Shown here: positions 24,028 through 36,578 of the stretch, piece by piece | Layout: each line of letters starts with the position of its first letter | Position numbering within the stretch: the first letter of the stretch is position 1 | Assembly (NCBI GenBank): GCA_016801845.1 | Contig: CM028909.1 | Span: forward strand, 19,710,813 to 19,774,812 | DNA length: 64,000 bases | Source of the DNA: Polydactylus sextarius | Lineage: Eukaryota; Chordata; Actinopteri; Polynemidae | Direction of reading: 5' to 3' | Made by a program: the position numbers and the translations under genes | Notes under the pieces: model-generated | The model's database searches: none | What the model was told of the DNA's origin: nothing | The model's input: only the letters and a program-made list of their open reading frames with translations

Positions 24028-24266
24028 AGAACTTTGTAAGTGAAAAGATCGTTCATTAAAAAAAACTTGTTTTGCAGGTTGGACCTAGCTGTAGTTTCCG
24101 GACGCTGCCATGTTGAAAGTCCAACAAGTCCATTGACGAACACGAACCAATGGGCAGAATAGGAGGAGAGATAGTACAATTGAATTCTGGCGACCAGAAA
24201 CTACAGCTAGGTCCAACCTGTAAAAAAAAAAAAGTCTTTTTAATAAATGATCACACCACTTTTCAA
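24028..24266. mobile_element. Palindromic MITE with ~75-bp terminal inverted repeats
   Basis: The 29-bp arm at 24073-24101 (core AGGTTGGACCTAGCTGTAG) is repeated in inverse at 24194-24222 with only two differences. The similarity extends outward on both sides (GATCGTTCATTAAAA versus GATCATTTATTAAAA) to about 24028 and 24266, giving TIRs of roughly 75-80 bp around a ~85-bp centre that is unrelated and non-coding. Small size, long TIRs and no transposase are the marks of a MITE (non-autonomous DNA transposon). An A12/T run at the inner edge of the flank has expanded on one side. I see no unambiguous target-site duplication, so the superfamily is open. Confidence 0.75.
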
Positions 24267-24824
24267 AAATTCAAAAATTCACAAATACCACCACAATTAA
24301 AAAATACCGCTCATTATCATGTTTTTAAACACACCCTAAGTTCATGTTACACCAGATTCAGCTCCTTTAAGGGGCCGAATCTAAACCAAAATTACCCTTC
24401 CTCACAATCTGTTAATGATATTTCCATGAGCACTGCACTTAACCTGTAACAACATTAGGAAGCTTCCAGAGGTTGAATAATTAACATTGTATGAGGAGCA
24501 AAAGACGGCAACCTTCCTGAGCATGGATGAAAAATAAAATACTTGTAGGATTAATACAAATCTAATTCAGTAAGCCTACTTCATATAGATGTCTTTGAGG
24601 CAATGTCTGAGCCCAGTCAGTATAACATGCATACATCTGTTTATGATTCACTTATATGACATCCACACTCAATGTCATTATATCTATATAATAGCAAATC
24701 AATGAGAAACATGAAAAGTATGTCACTATACCACAGTGGTGAAGACTTACACCTTAAGGATCGCGCTCATACAAAAAATGGATGTATTTATTGTATTTAA
24801 GATCAATAAATGAAAATAATATGT

Positions 24825-24825
<1 letters not shown>
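24267..24825. other. Noncoding AT-rich stretch
   Basis: Nothing recognised apart from short ATTCAAAA-type repetition just right of the MITE. Confidence 0.6.

Positions 24826-24860
<35 letters not shown>
24826..24860. repeat. (GT)17 microsatellite
   Basis: Uninterrupted GT array. Confidence 0.96.
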
Positions 24861-24862
<2 letters not shown>

Positions 24863-25191
24863 TGTCACTGATGCCGCAGTAAATGGAGTTAAGCGTCAGT
24901 GACACACACATGCACACAACATGACAGGGACATTTATATTCACACATGTATATCCACTCTCACTGCAGGTACACACACCTGCGCTAATGTACACAAACAC
25001 ACTTGTTAACACAAGACACACACACATAAACACACTGTGTGCCGTCTGTCTGGCGTCTCACTGGCACCGTTCAGACAGCCATCTCTAGAGACTTCAGATG
25101 TAGCCAATCACAGCTGCCAGTCAGCAGCTTTCATTATCACACACATATATACACATGGTTAAGTCCTTGGAGACTCCAGACTTGTAGACTC

Positions 25192-25237
<46 letters not shown>
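25192..25237. repeat. (GT)n microsatellite
   Basis: About 22 GT units with one extra T near 25198. The interval 24861-25191 is CA-rich in places but holds no gene; a CCAAT-box string (AGCCAATCAC, about 25103) has no further promoter support. Confidence 0.95.
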
Positions 25238-25239
<2 letters not shown>

Positions 25240-26263
25240 GCAGCTGAAAATCAAATCTAGTACTGCTTGTGTCTCTAGTGAGTAAAATAAAACTGAACAA
25301 ATTAGAGCAAAGGAGAGCAGAATATGACAATATCAGAAAACAAACATTGAATATTACAACATCATAGCATCAACAGATGTTTACTGCTGTGATGATATTT
25401 AATCCAGCTGTTCTTACTAAAGCAACATCATAGTCTGCTACACACTGTGGTGTGAAAGTTATGGTGTTGATATTGTTTTTGTTGTTTTTTTTAATCAATT
25501 TGAATTTTCAAATTTGCTACAAGGAAGTTGCGCCTTGTGTTCAATTCCTACTTGCTATAGTCCAAAGTCCAAGTCCAAATTTGCTATAAAACATTAATGA
25601 TTCAAATGGTGAAAATTGGATTTTCAAAAATTCCATTTGCATTGAAGTATAGTATAGTATTTTATAAAACATGCACACTATCTACCATTTTCCTTTTAAT
25701 GTTAGCTGAATATACTTTAGATATTTTATAAATATTAAATGAATAAATAAGTTCACTTACTTGTCTATTATATACAGCATTTATAAACATAAGCATATTT
25801 TTTCAAAGTCAGTAAAACACAATTTTTATATATATATTATGTATAATACGTACCACCTTGTTTGTACATAGCAACAAAGTAGCCAGGCAGAATTTTCTAA
25901 TTTCCGAAACATCACCAAATATACTACAGGTGAATGCATATTAAATAGATAAACTTCAAATATTAAATAAAGATAATAAAGAAATTGTGTTTTTTTTTTT
26001 TTTTAATTATCCACCTCAGCCTCCGGGTTTATTGTTGTTCAATTGTTTAATTCCTTCCTTCATTCATTCCTTTCTTTTCTAGGTGAAAAGGGGTTTTTCA
26101 CATAAACTGGTATCTGACACCAGACACAAAGTCTGATAAGCCTGTATAACACTCCCTCATGTCACAAACCGGACATGAGTACGTAAAAGTGTCACGCTAT
26201 GTTGACAACATCAACACCTCCAGAGCTCGGCTGCCACATATTTTCCACTGCAACAACAGAAAG

Positions 26264-26265
<2 letters not shown>
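25238..26265. other. Noncoding AT-rich stretch with T15 run
   Basis: AT-rich sequence with a T homopolymer at 25990-26004 and short AT alternations near 25830. No coding frame or known repeat recognised. Confidence 0.6.

Positions 26266-26310
<45 letters not shown>
26266..26310. repeat. (CA)n microsatellite
   Basis: About 22 CA units with a G interruption near the right end. Confidence 0.95.
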
Positions 26311-26599
26311 TACAATACCCACCTCCCCCCAACACACATGCACACTGCAGTGCTCACCCGCCCATCTTTTCCCGCTTGTAGCTGGTGAGTACTCGTGAAT
26401 CATTTGTTTTTGCTGGTGCCTTTTGAAATTTTGTGGCTTATAATTTATTTATCAGATATTGATTTGCTACTCCTACTTCACCAGCACACACACACGCACA
26501 CATCAGCTACACACCCTTTCCTCTCACACTTTCTCATTCACACAGAAGCAGGAGACGTGCAAGCCAAAGCAAATTCACTTGTCTCTTTGTGTTCCTCTG

Positions 26600-26604
<5 letters not shown>

Positions 26605-26642
<38 letters not shown>
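26605..26642. repeat. (CA)n microsatellite next to CT run
   Basis: A short CTCTCTCT run passes directly into about 18 CA units, a compound form repeated at 54.2 kb. Confidence 0.95.
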
Positions 26643-26643
<1 letters not shown>

Positions 26644-26689
26644 TTGACCTCTGTCTTCCGTCACAGCTAACCTTCATTCAAAAAAGCCT

Positions 26690-27200
26690 GTGGTTTTCCT
26701 TTAAATTTCTTCTTCCTTCATCTAATTGTCCTCCTCCCCTTTAAATCCTTCCATCATCCCTCCATCAAACCTCAACTCTTCTCTCAAACTCCTTCGTTGA
26801 CGCGTTCTTCACCACACCCTTCTTTTGTCCCCCTCCCTCTCTCCTCTATCCATTCCTCCATTTTTAATCTTTTTTCATATTCTGACTTCATTTGCCACCT
26901 TCATGTCTTCCTTCTCTACTTCAATCCATCTGTCCCTTCCTCTAATCCCTCTTTGCCTCTAATTAGTCTTTGTCTAATTTTTCCTTTCTCTCATCAATTT
27001 TTATATCATCATCACAATCCAATGACACTTCTGTCTTCACAGCTCCATACGTATATTTCCTTCATTTGCACATTTTTCCTCAATTTCCCTCCCTCCAATT
27101 TTTCTTCCTCTTTTTCTCTTGCACCCAACTAAAACCTCCCCCACCCCATCCCTCCTGCTCTTCCTCCCTTCCTCTAACCTTCCTTCTCTATTCTCTGTTT
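26690..27200 (+). other. 500-bp pyrimidine-rich block
   Basis: The plus strand is dominated by CCTCC, TTCCTT, CATCCCTCC and CTCTCT words for about 500 bp, with few purine runs. This composition opens long serine/phenylalanine/leucine-rich frames (26797-27132, 26970-27218) that are not genes. The block is a likely triplex-forming or expanded low-complexity region. Confidence 0.75.
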
Positions 27201-27279
27201 GTTCAAGGCCTCTTTTAACAAAGCTAGTCCCCTCTCAGGTCTCAACAGGCCATTGTCAATACTGATGTCTGGCCTGACG

Positions 27280-27288
27280 CACACACAC

Positions 27289-27340
<52 letters not shown>
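27280..27340. repeat. (AC)30 microsatellite
   Basis: Near-perfect AC array with one G interruption near 27293. Confidence 0.96.
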
Positions 27341-27343
<3 letters not shown>

Positions 27344-27506
27344 ATACACACTCAGATTCATGCAAGAGCTAAAACACACAAACTCACAGACTCATAAACA
27401 TGCACCCAAAAGTACACACACCTCTTTATAAAGGTCTCAGCCTCTTCTGTCCTTTGTACTGTCTGGTAAATTGCTCAGTTTACTCTTTAGCACTCCCTCA
27501 CCACGT

Positions 27507-27508
27507 AT

Positions 27509-27540
<32 letters not shown>
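27507..27540. repeat. (AC)n microsatellite
   Basis: About 16 AC units with a terminal G interruption. Confidence 0.95.
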
Positions 27541-27542
<2 letters not shown>

Positions 27543-28424
27543 ACAGAGAAAAGGAGTGCCAAGTTCACCAATTCTCTACCACCAAGCTCTTTTCAGGCCT
27601 GCATTCATTGATTTAGATTGACAAGACATTGTAATGCAGAGAAAAGAAAACATTTACAACATGCGGTTTGCACATTTCAATGATGGAGCTACAGTGGAAA
27701 CTTGGCCTCACATGACCAAAATCTGCAAAAGAAATGTACATTTCAATAAGCCCCCTAAAATTAACTGTAATTCAGTAAGGGCACACGTGTCAAGGTTTGA
27801 ACCTTTCATTGCAACAATAATACACATCTGAATTGCTCCTTAACAAAATCACGAGACTGTCCCATATTCCCCAGAAACCAGCCAACCAATAACAAAATAA
27901 TAGAAAATGGTTTCCAAAGAAATGGCATCCAACCTCAAGCCACAAGCACAACAAAAGCTACAAATGTATGAACAACGAAGTGGATGGTTGGCACAGAAAG
28001 TCGATGAGTGTTATCCTGCCACATCACGGCGCCATCTTGGTGCAGGCAGCTACAGAATCTGGTCTCATAAAATCGTCAAACACCTCTTCATCCTTACACA
28101 TTACTATTAGCATATACTGTACACACAATCTGACTTTTAGAGAAGAAAAAGATAATGCATTTCTTCTCCCAACCCACAGGATTTCTGTATTATGTGTAAG
28201 AACATAACCAGACCTCTTTTGGGTATTTTAAATTTGTCCTAGCTCTAAAAGTTCCAGTAGATTTTTGCTAATTTGTTGTTTAAATACAAGTTCATCTTTC
28301 TGTCCTTGTCTCTCAACTCGTCCTTCCAAAGCAGCACTCCTGCTCATATAAATATTTCACATCCAAAACCTAAAACAGCCCGTTACTTTACACTTCAAAG
28401 ACTCCAGTGTATGCATCATTCCAC

Positions 28425-28426
<2 letters not shown>
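27541..28426. other. Noncoding stretch, GC-richer centre
   Basis: Mostly AT-rich. A GC-richer segment at about 27960-28070 contains CACGGCGCCATCTTGG, a string that occurs in both promoters and transposons; no exon boundaries or TIRs could be found around it. Confidence 0.5.
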
Positions 28427-28479
<53 letters not shown>

Positions 28480-28490
28480 ACACGCACACA
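28427..28490. repeat. (CA)n microsatellite
   Basis: About 31 CA units with A and G interruptions near the right end. Confidence 0.96.
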
Positions 28491-28597
28491 CTGGAGTCAA
28501 AATTGTACACATAAAAGTACCTGTTAACAGGTATAAAAACATAAAGAAAATACAGCACATTTTCAAACTTGCATGGAAAAAACAGGGATTTGTGCAT

Positions 28598-28598
28598 G

Positions 28599-28643
<45 letters not shown>
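28598..28643. repeat. (CG)n(CA)n microsatellite
   Basis: A short GCGCGC run (28600-28605) precedes about 19 CA units. CG plus CA alternation is the most favourable sequence for Z-DNA in this window. Confidence 0.95.
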
Positions 28644-28647
<4 letters not shown>

Positions 28648-30975
28648 GACTTAGGACTGACCAGGGAGAGGTGCAGGGAGTTACATACACTTCATTAATG
28701 ATTTATGCCATGAGGATGAGAAGAGCTGATAGATTCTGCTTTCCAAAACACTCCTGTAGGTTCCTGTTTGACCAGAACTTAGACACTGTAGTCGGCCTCA
28801 TGTTTATACATGTAAATATCAAAAGATTCCAATGTATCAAAAAAAAGTATTATTCACATAATTCTACTGCATTTTTTTTATATATATATTTGATTGGGTT
28901 AAAAGAAGACAGGCTCTTGTTCAAATGAAGCACAGAGGAGATTTGGGCTGTTCATTGAGCCAGATGTATCTAAAATGAACTGTTTCATATTGAAACTCTG
29001 CATTACTAAGAAATCCCAATGGTCAGATTATATTCAGGACTCTGTTAAATGAGTCTGGTGTTCCACAGGAGGCCAAACTTTCTGGAAAGAATTCATTTTC
29101 TTCCATGTCTCTCCTGTAATTATACAAAATGATTCAACACATCAGAAGACAGAAGATGAGCAACCCTCTCTGACTGGCCATCAAAGAGGATTTTGATGAC
29201 TTCAGCACATTAAAACAGGTGTATTTTGGGTTATGATATTGAAATTAGGGTTTTTGTCACTTCTCAAGCATTTACAGGTCAAACAGATGAGACAGATAAA
29301 CTATGTCTTTTTTTTATTTAATGTATGTACATATGTTCAGTTCACACCACAAACACATATATCTTGTTTGGCCAGTGGGATCCTCCACTCTTAATTAAAA
29401 ATGGATGAAAAAAAAGAAGAAAATGATGGCATACCACTGAAGTAGAGTCCATTTTACAGTCTCAGTGTAGTACCTTGGTCTTGTGTTGATAATAAAAAAA
29501 AATAATAATAAAATAAAAAAAAAAAAAAAAAGGTAATAATCATAACCACTTCCTCATTGTCAATCAGGCCTGCAAACAACATCTGTAAAAAAATATTCAC
29601 CCCAATACAAAGATGAGCCGTTTTGAACTGGAGGTCAGATTCTGTTCTTTTTGAAGACATCATACATTAATTTGTTTGGAGAAAGGATTACTCAGCAGAG
29701 GAAAATTAAAAGGAAAAAAAAGCTGTTCAGACAAAAATAGCCAGAGATCATTTATTGGTTTGTTGAAGTGGGTGAAAGGAACCAAACTAAATTGAAACTT
29801 GATGGGAGATCCACTGTTCGTTTTCTGTCTTGAATGGAACTAATAAAGTGTTTATTGTTCCAGAAAACTTGAAAAGTGATTTTTGTTTAACTCTGGTCCA
29901 CCTGTTTTTGATAATTATTATTCAAGCTTGTTTGTAAAGGATTTTTTTTTCTTTTATTGGGTGATAAAATGATAATAGAATATAATCATAATACAATGCC
30001 TTATGCTGAAATATCTGTTTATATGTGCACTGCCATCCTGATTGCCTGGTTCTCTGATCATTTGGTCGCATTCTGTGGTTAAGTTCTAAGTATTAATTAA
30101 TGTTGGCGCTTCTGTCACAAAGGCCAAATCATTCTCCATTTTATCAACTCTTTGATCATAACCACAAGACAAATCCTGGTCAGGCTCTGCATCAGTAAGA
30201 GCCAGTAGACCATAAAAAGATCTATAAAGTCTGTCCTAGATCAGTCCTGGACAGAATTTCTGTCCCAGTCCACCCGTGGCTCTCTCTCTATCCTGTAATT
30301 GCCAATCCAAGAAGTCACATTTACTTATGTTCCTATCACTCGCCATCTTTGCCTCTTACGATAACAGGGTCGTTTTCCTTTGGTCAGTTATAGGTTCCAC
30401 AGTTGCTCAAGTTGTTCCACTGTCTGCTATTTCCACTGCCCTAGGAAGGCTAATCATAGCTACTGCAGCAAACAAATGCATTGTCTCCTTTCTGTTTTAG
30501 TTGCAGTGGCGGACATTCATTGTACCATAAATCAAGTTTTAATTTTTCCACCAAAAGTTGAGTACAGTAGCCACCAGAACTGCACGGTGAAACAATACTT
30601 ACAACAAAACTTTAATATGCAGACGTGTCATTACTCCTTAGAAATGTCATTGTTGTTGATAAACGTTAACTTTGACATGTGCAGGTGGCATCAGATTGTG
30701 ATTCATCTTCTTGAAACTATGTAATATTAAATTGTGATTTGAAAGACTTAAAACTAATTTGCAGCACTTGAATACTGTCTCGTATTATTATTTTTGATGT
30801 TACTCATTTATTTTCCAAACATTTTCAAATCCCTATTTAGCTTTTTCTTTGTCCACAAAAGGACATTGGGCCAAGGCCAGTGGAAACGCAGTCAATTTTT
30901 CTTTGTACTTCTCTCTCCTGTGGCTTGTAAATCTATACAGAAAAATGTACTTGATTGTGTGTTCTTCTGCTTGCA
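28644..30975. other. Noncoding AT-rich stretch
   Basis: Contains an A-rich tract with an A17 run (29515-29531) and short AT alternation near 28880. The frames at 30276-30724 have no recognisable family resemblance. No repeat family identified. Confidence 0.6.
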
Positions 30976-30999
30976 TGTGTGTGTGTGTGTGTGTGTGTG
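30976..30999. repeat. (TG)12 microsatellite
   Basis: Uninterrupted TG array. Confidence 0.95.
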
Positions 31000-31233
31000 C
31001 TCTCACACACATCAAGCAGGTGCAGTTGCAGTGCCTAATAACAGTCAAGCAGCCGTCTGTCAGAGCCTTTGTAGGCAGATAGAATGAACCAGAACCCAGT
31101 GGTGTGTTAGACTCATCAAATCCTGCCAACACTGGACCTAAAATCATTTTACTGCTCTGGAGAGCACACAGCTGCGGTGATTGAAAAACCACCTGACCTC
31201 ACAAAGTGTATGTATATGTGTGTGACTGAGTAA

Positions 31234-31410
31234 GTGTGTGTTTGTGTGTGTGTGTGTGTACAGGCCTCGGTGTGAGTGACAGGTGGCAATCGGAAAATAT
31301 GCATGTGTGAAGACTTGGAAATTGTGACTTATTCAAAGTGTGATTCTTGTGGTTACACTACAAGCTTGTGTGTGTGATGTGTATGTTGTGTGTGAGTGTG
31401 TGTGTGTGTC
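31234..31410. repeat. Two imperfect (GT)n tracts
   Basis: Imperfect GT arrays at 31234-31259 and 31366-31410, separated by about 105 bp of unique sequence; the second is interrupted by AT and A changes. Confidence 0.85.
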
Positions 31411-34400
31411 ACTGTTGTCTTGCAGTCTGTGTAATTGCCTGGCCAGGAAACCCTTGACTTTCTGACATATGAGCCCATACCATCTCTCTCTCTCTCTCCC
31501 CTCTGTCGCTCTCTCTTTCAGATAGGAAACAATGATCCAAAAAAAAAAAAGATGTGTGAGTGAGAGAGTGAGAAAAATGATAATGAAAAGACGAGTAGGA
31601 GAGGAACTAAGAGAGGACAAAGTGTTCCCTGTGCTCTGTTATGAATCCCAGAGTTCTGGGCAATTCTCCCAAGATTGGGGTCAACCAAGTACCAATACGG
31701 AGAGCCAGTGATCCACAGCACAGGACTGACTGACACTGAAGCTTTAGGGAAAATATATGCTGTCAGAGCTGGGTGTCTGAATGGAGGTGAATGTTTCTGG
31801 TGACTTTGACATAAAGGTCCAAGGCACTGACAATCCTAGAGGTACAACAGACAGGTGAAAAGTTATCGAAAATAAGGGAAATGCAGGTACTGTTCGTAAA
31901 TCTTCAAGATTTCCAAGCATATCCTTTTTTGATACAAACAAAAATGAACTGAATTACAAACACATGCCAGCAATATCATATTCCTCATCTTTCACAGTGA
32001 ATCTCCCATTTAAGGGAGGACAGGAATCAGGAAGTGTCCGAAGCTAAACACACTCACCCACTCATCCTATATTCCCCCCACTGCTCACAACACATAGCCC
32101 CTCTAATTAGATAACCTGCCTGTCCAAACCATGAAATCAGTAGCAACTGCACCTAAATCTCACCCTTCCCCTGTCCTCAGCTTCTCTCCCCACAATTACT
32201 CATCGGTCTCTGTATGAGCTGAAATTTTCCCCTCAGCTCCTCTTTTAACCTTTCATCTTCCCTAAGCTGTCTTTTTCATCATATGTTAAAGGAGTTATTT
32301 TGCACTCCCTCCCATGTCAGCCAACAGTTTTGGAAAAACACTGTACTATCGTAACAACAACAAAAATACCACTTCCCTTTTCTGTAGTTTTACTGAATCT
32401 AAATAACAGCTTTTTTGTATAATATAAGCATTTTAAGTTCCACCAGCTTTTAACTTGACTTGGCACTTCTCCTCCTCCTCCCCCTTGTTGATTTATGCCT
32501 GGTTATCTTGCGAGTTCCAGTAGACTGGATGGCTCAGCTCTGCCCATCACTGTACACCTCTTTAACTCCTCTTACACTCCCTTACTCATCCATCTATCAC
32601 TGCATGTCTTCCTCCTCCCTCAATCCATCTCTCTGTATTCATTTCTCACCTACACTTTCTATATTTCTGGAAGTTTGATGTGACTGTATACTTCTATAAT
32701 CATCACTTAATCTATTTGCTACAGTTATACTTTATAACTTTTCCTCGTTCTTTTACTTTTCTCTCCAAACCATTGTTCTGCCCAATGATCTTGCACATTC
32801 CTGTATTTTTTCAATTATGCTTATTTTGATTGCACATACAAATTCTTTTAAAACCAAAAGTTTCCATTTAAACTTAGCTTTTATTTTGGAACTTTAAATG
32901 AGCAAAACATGCAGGGAATTGGTCACATGATGTCTGCATTTGTGAAAGAAATGCACACAAACTATGTGTGAAATAATGTCTCATTCATTTCTTTATATGT
33001 ATGCTTTAGTTGTCAAAAAGAAAACTGTTCAGTAAAATAAAGCAGCATTTTTGGAAATAACACTATTAATGCATCTTGTAGTGAGGAAACGGACTAAGAG
33101 ACTTCTTCACCATCCCTCTCTCTCCTTTGCAGGGTTGTTGATTGGGCATCACATTCAAGTCAGACTCTTGAAGTGCCTGACGACTTCCACTGCCACTGCT
33201 CTTTCCTGTGAGCTTCATTTTCCATTCATCTCATTTCCTCACCTACAGCAGTTTCTGGTGTCACCTAAACGTTCAACTCACACAACTCCTTTCCCTCACT
33301 TCCTGGCATCTTGACTTGTACTTTGTCATCTAATGTTTAACCAAATTCTTCCTTCATTCAAGGTCTTACCAATGTAGTCAATGAATGAAAAACCAAGAAA
33401 CTCAATACAATGTAAAAGGTAAAGTGGGAAGCAATAAAACAGACAGAAAGTCACTCTGCACTTTTGCCTGGGTCAGGTTCCTGACTGATCTCCCTTCAGT
33501 TAGTAAGTGGTAACAGCTGCCTTCATTTTGCCCTAGAAAATATATCCTATAAAAGCTAATAGTTACTTGATATTGTAAGCATGTAATTCAGAAGACAGAC
33601 ACAATGCTCTTATGATATACTAGCTTTCACTTTCACCAGGACACCTTATTTTTGGTAATATAAGGACATGCGGTTACAAGTATTCTGTTAACACAGCACT
33701 GCCCAGAGACATTTAGTCTACCACAGTGACCTTCTAGATAACACAGCTCCACGAACACTGCTGCTGTGACCCGTTCGAATGGAAAGTGACCTTGTTCTCA
33801 CTGTAATGAAGAATGGAGATAGGAGTGTGTTTCATTGGTAACTCTCAAACTCTGTGTAATATACACTGAAAAGACCCAGAGATCTTAAATAATAGTAGTC
33901 AACAGTCAAAGTCAACAGAAAGCAGTACTGGGAAAAATCCACTCTGTAGTACACAAAAGTTATATTTACACCACAGGATTTTCCAAACCACAGCTCTTAA
34001 AAATCACTTATGAATTGTCATCAGATAACATTGGCATTGTGATTCAAGTATGATGTAGTCAGTTGTGGCTGAGAAACTCTGCAACTGTTTGTGTCTATTT
34101 GGCTCAAACAGGCCAATGCAATGTAAACGAAATGTGCAGATGATGTGTCAAATCACTGTACTGCAACTATGCATGTACAGTCAGCACTGACATGTTTCAA
34201 TTGAAAAAGACATTCCTAAACATAAACCGGAATGGTAATTGGATGTAACACACTTTTACAGTTAAAATTCGTAAAAAAAAACAAACAAAAAAAAAAAAAA
34301 AAGTATCAGCTAATGCAGTCACACAAGGTCAATCACACGTAATGTATACACACACTTCTTCTTATTGAATAATGACAGAACACATGCTTCCAACTTAAAC

Positions 34401-35761
34401 TCCAACTCCAGCTTAAGTAATAAGGATCTTAACAGAAAGCTAATTAATGCAAAAGTGTGATGGAGAAATGTGATGAGCTATAAATAGCAGGGGGATTCCC
34501 AGGCTTTACTGTTTAACTGACTTTCTGGGGAAAAGATGAACATAGAAAATACAAACTCATAAGAACAAAAATGACAATAAACAGCCAATTATAAAACAGT
34601 CAGTTTTTATTATCTTGTTGGTTTTGTCCAATTGCTGTGTATTTGGAGATATATCGATGACAAACCATAAATCAATCCTAATGGTCAAAATGTACCAGAA
34701 CAAATTCTGCAATAGCACCAAAATCTTTTGGTTGTTGTTCTGGGTGTGTCATCTAACTTGCTCGTGGTTGACCATTGTATTAAAAAGCAAGCAAAACTAT
34801 GACCAATTATTTACATGACAGCTCTTATAAACTGTCTTTCTGTGGAGACAGCCAAGAGGTTTATGGCTGCTCTGATCGCTTCCCACAGATCCTATTACAA
34901 CACCTTGGAGACAGGCTGGAGAGAGAGCAGATAATTAAAACCACTAGAGATCTTGTCTAAACAAAACTTAAATTTTTGGATAAAAGTCAACTCAGTATCT
35001 TAATTTTTTGAAAATTGGAAAAACACAACCCTCTGAGCTGTGTAACATTTATATTTAATATTTCACACAGGCATTTTTCACCATCACTGTTTATACCACA
35101 ATGTTTTCAGAGGGAATATACTTTACGTTCAACAAATCAAATACAAATACAAATACATGTCACACTATCTTCAATGGGCCCTCATGACAGGACCAAGTGT
35201 AAAGATTTCAACTACATAACTACAACATAAAATTTAGAGAGGAACCTAAATATATGAATAGTGTGCAACAAAACTGAGTGCCCTGTGCAAAATCACTAAA
35301 ATATTTAGTGATTAAAAACAATATAATATTACAAGAAATATAATTAAGTGTATATAATAAGTGTTGCGTGCAATGCAAGTAACTGCACTTACATTTTTCA
35401 AATTGGTCCAGCTGAATGAACAAGGTCATAAACAAATAAACAACTCAGTTAGGGAAGTACCTGAACAAGTAAAACACTAGTAAGTCCTCATAAAAGTGGG
35501 AGACAGTACGTCAGCATCAGAAGGCTGAACATAAGCTTTAACACAGTTGAAGCGGTGGTGAGGAAGTACAGGAAGCCATATTGGCAACAACAGACGACAC
35601 AGTGGTCACCCTTAAAATATGATGCCAAACACGATTTATTATTTACACAACCTCACATTGAAAAGCAAACTGATCATTGTCTCTAACTTGGTAACTTGGC
35701 ACAGGAATAATCTGTGGAAACTAATGTTCCATTAGCTCATCAGATGGTGTGAGGGGCAACA
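31411..35761. other. Long noncoding stretch
   Basis: Includes CT runs near 31485, a pyrimidine-rich block at 32460-32660, an A-rich run at 34274-34302 and a CTATAAATAG (MEF2-type) string at about 34478. An acceptor-like CTCTCCTTTGCAG at about 33132 is followed by a frame without family resemblance. No gene or named repeat recognised. Confidence 0.55.
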
Positions 35762-35947
35762 AATGATGTCAACATCTACATTTGGAGAAAACTGCAAGAT
35801 GAACCTTGGCCAAAGACCATGAAAAAGTCGGATGAATGCTGGCAGCATACTCTTTGGTCAAATGAAACCAAAATAATTTTATTTGGATTAGATTGCATCC
35901 AGCATCCAGCAAGGTCCAGTCCACTGCACAGAGCTGACTGTCAAACA
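35762..35947 (+). pseudogene. Decayed Tc1/mariner-type transposase fragment
   Basis: A single frame reads about 62 codons and contains CWQHTLWSNETKIILFG. It closely resembles the region of fish Tc1-type transposases around the second catalytic aspartate, where the usual form is LWSDETKI.LFG. Here that aspartate is asparagine (WSNE), so the fragment would be catalytically dead. The frame begins without a plausible start, and after ILFGLDCIQH the resemblance fades before a TAG stop at about 35945. Neither the N-terminal DNA-binding domain nor the last catalytic acidic residue is present, and no terminal inverted repeats were found. It is an old internal fragment of a DNA transposon (DDE family). 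Confidence 0.6.
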
Positions 35948-36053
35948 TTTTAGCAGGAATGTGCTGATATTGAACGCTATGAGTCCAAAAGGTTTGACAT
36001 TTATGGTTTACTCTATGAATACAAGTTTATGTATACTTTAACTCTTTGAGGGC

Positions 36054-36056
<3 letters not shown>

Positions 36057-36121
<65 letters not shown>
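36057..36121. repeat. (TG)32 microsatellite
   Basis: Uninterrupted TG array forming the left edge of the teleost repeat. Confidence 0.97.
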
Positions 36122-36220
36122 TCTAGGTATTCCTTATGTTATGGGGACTTGAATCTGTATATACACACCCATATTATGGGGACCTGTCTACCTTGTGGGG
36201 ACAAAAGGTCTCCATAATGT

Positions 36221-36244
36221 AAAAAAAAAAAAAAAAAAAAAAAA
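36221..36244. repeat. (A)24 homopolymer
   Basis: A run inside the teleost repeat, probably an expanded short A tract of the consensus. Confidence 0.95.
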
Positions 36245-36401
36245 CAGGTGAAGACATGACTTAAGGTTTGGTTAAGGTTAAGGTCAGGTTTAGATAAAGG
36301 TTAGACAAGTAGTAGCAACAACTGAGATCTGTGGGGTTTCCAGGAAAGTCTCCAGGAAATAAATGCAAGTCAGTAAAATGTCGCCTGAAGTTAGAAACCA
36401 G

Positions 36402-36403
<2 letters not shown>

Positions 36404-36433
<30 letters not shown>
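36404..36433. repeat. (GT)15 microsatellite
   Basis: Right edge of the teleost repeat. It pairs in inverse orientation with the CA array at 36580. Confidence 0.96.
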
Positions 36434-36436
<3 letters not shown>

Positions 36437-36576
36437 GTACTCAGCAGGAAGTGTTGCTATCTGTTGCTGTAAAATTACTTCCTGTGTGAGACCATTATGA
36501 CCTCTTAGAAGGGCCAAGTGTCCAAGCTTTTCATTTCTGCATGTTAATGTGTGCATGTATGTGTATTTACCCCACC

Positions 36577-36578
<2 letters not shown>

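Larger units (their letters stand above)
36057..36435 (+). repeat. Teleost dispersed repeat (GGGGACC...CCATAAT) with (GT)n ends
   Basis: Between two GT arrays lie TTATGGGGACTTG, ATTATGGGGACC (36173-36184), CTTGTGGGGACAAA and GGTCTCCATAAT (36207-36218), then an A24 run, AAGGTTTGGTTAAGGTTAAGG and GGAAATAAATGCAAGTCAGT. I recall this order from an abundant fish repeat (TTATGGGGACCTTTGGTCCC, GGTTAGGGTTAGGG, GAATGTAAGTCAATG, then (GT)n). ATTATGGGGACC and GGTCTCCATAAT form an inverted repeat with one mismatch. The copy is diverged and non-coding; the class was not verified. Confidence 0.75.

Noticed and set aside
33120..33314. Exon after CTCTCCTTTGCAG
   Set aside because: The acceptor looks fair, but the downstream frames are pyrimidine-driven, lack a donor at a sensible place and resemble nothing known.
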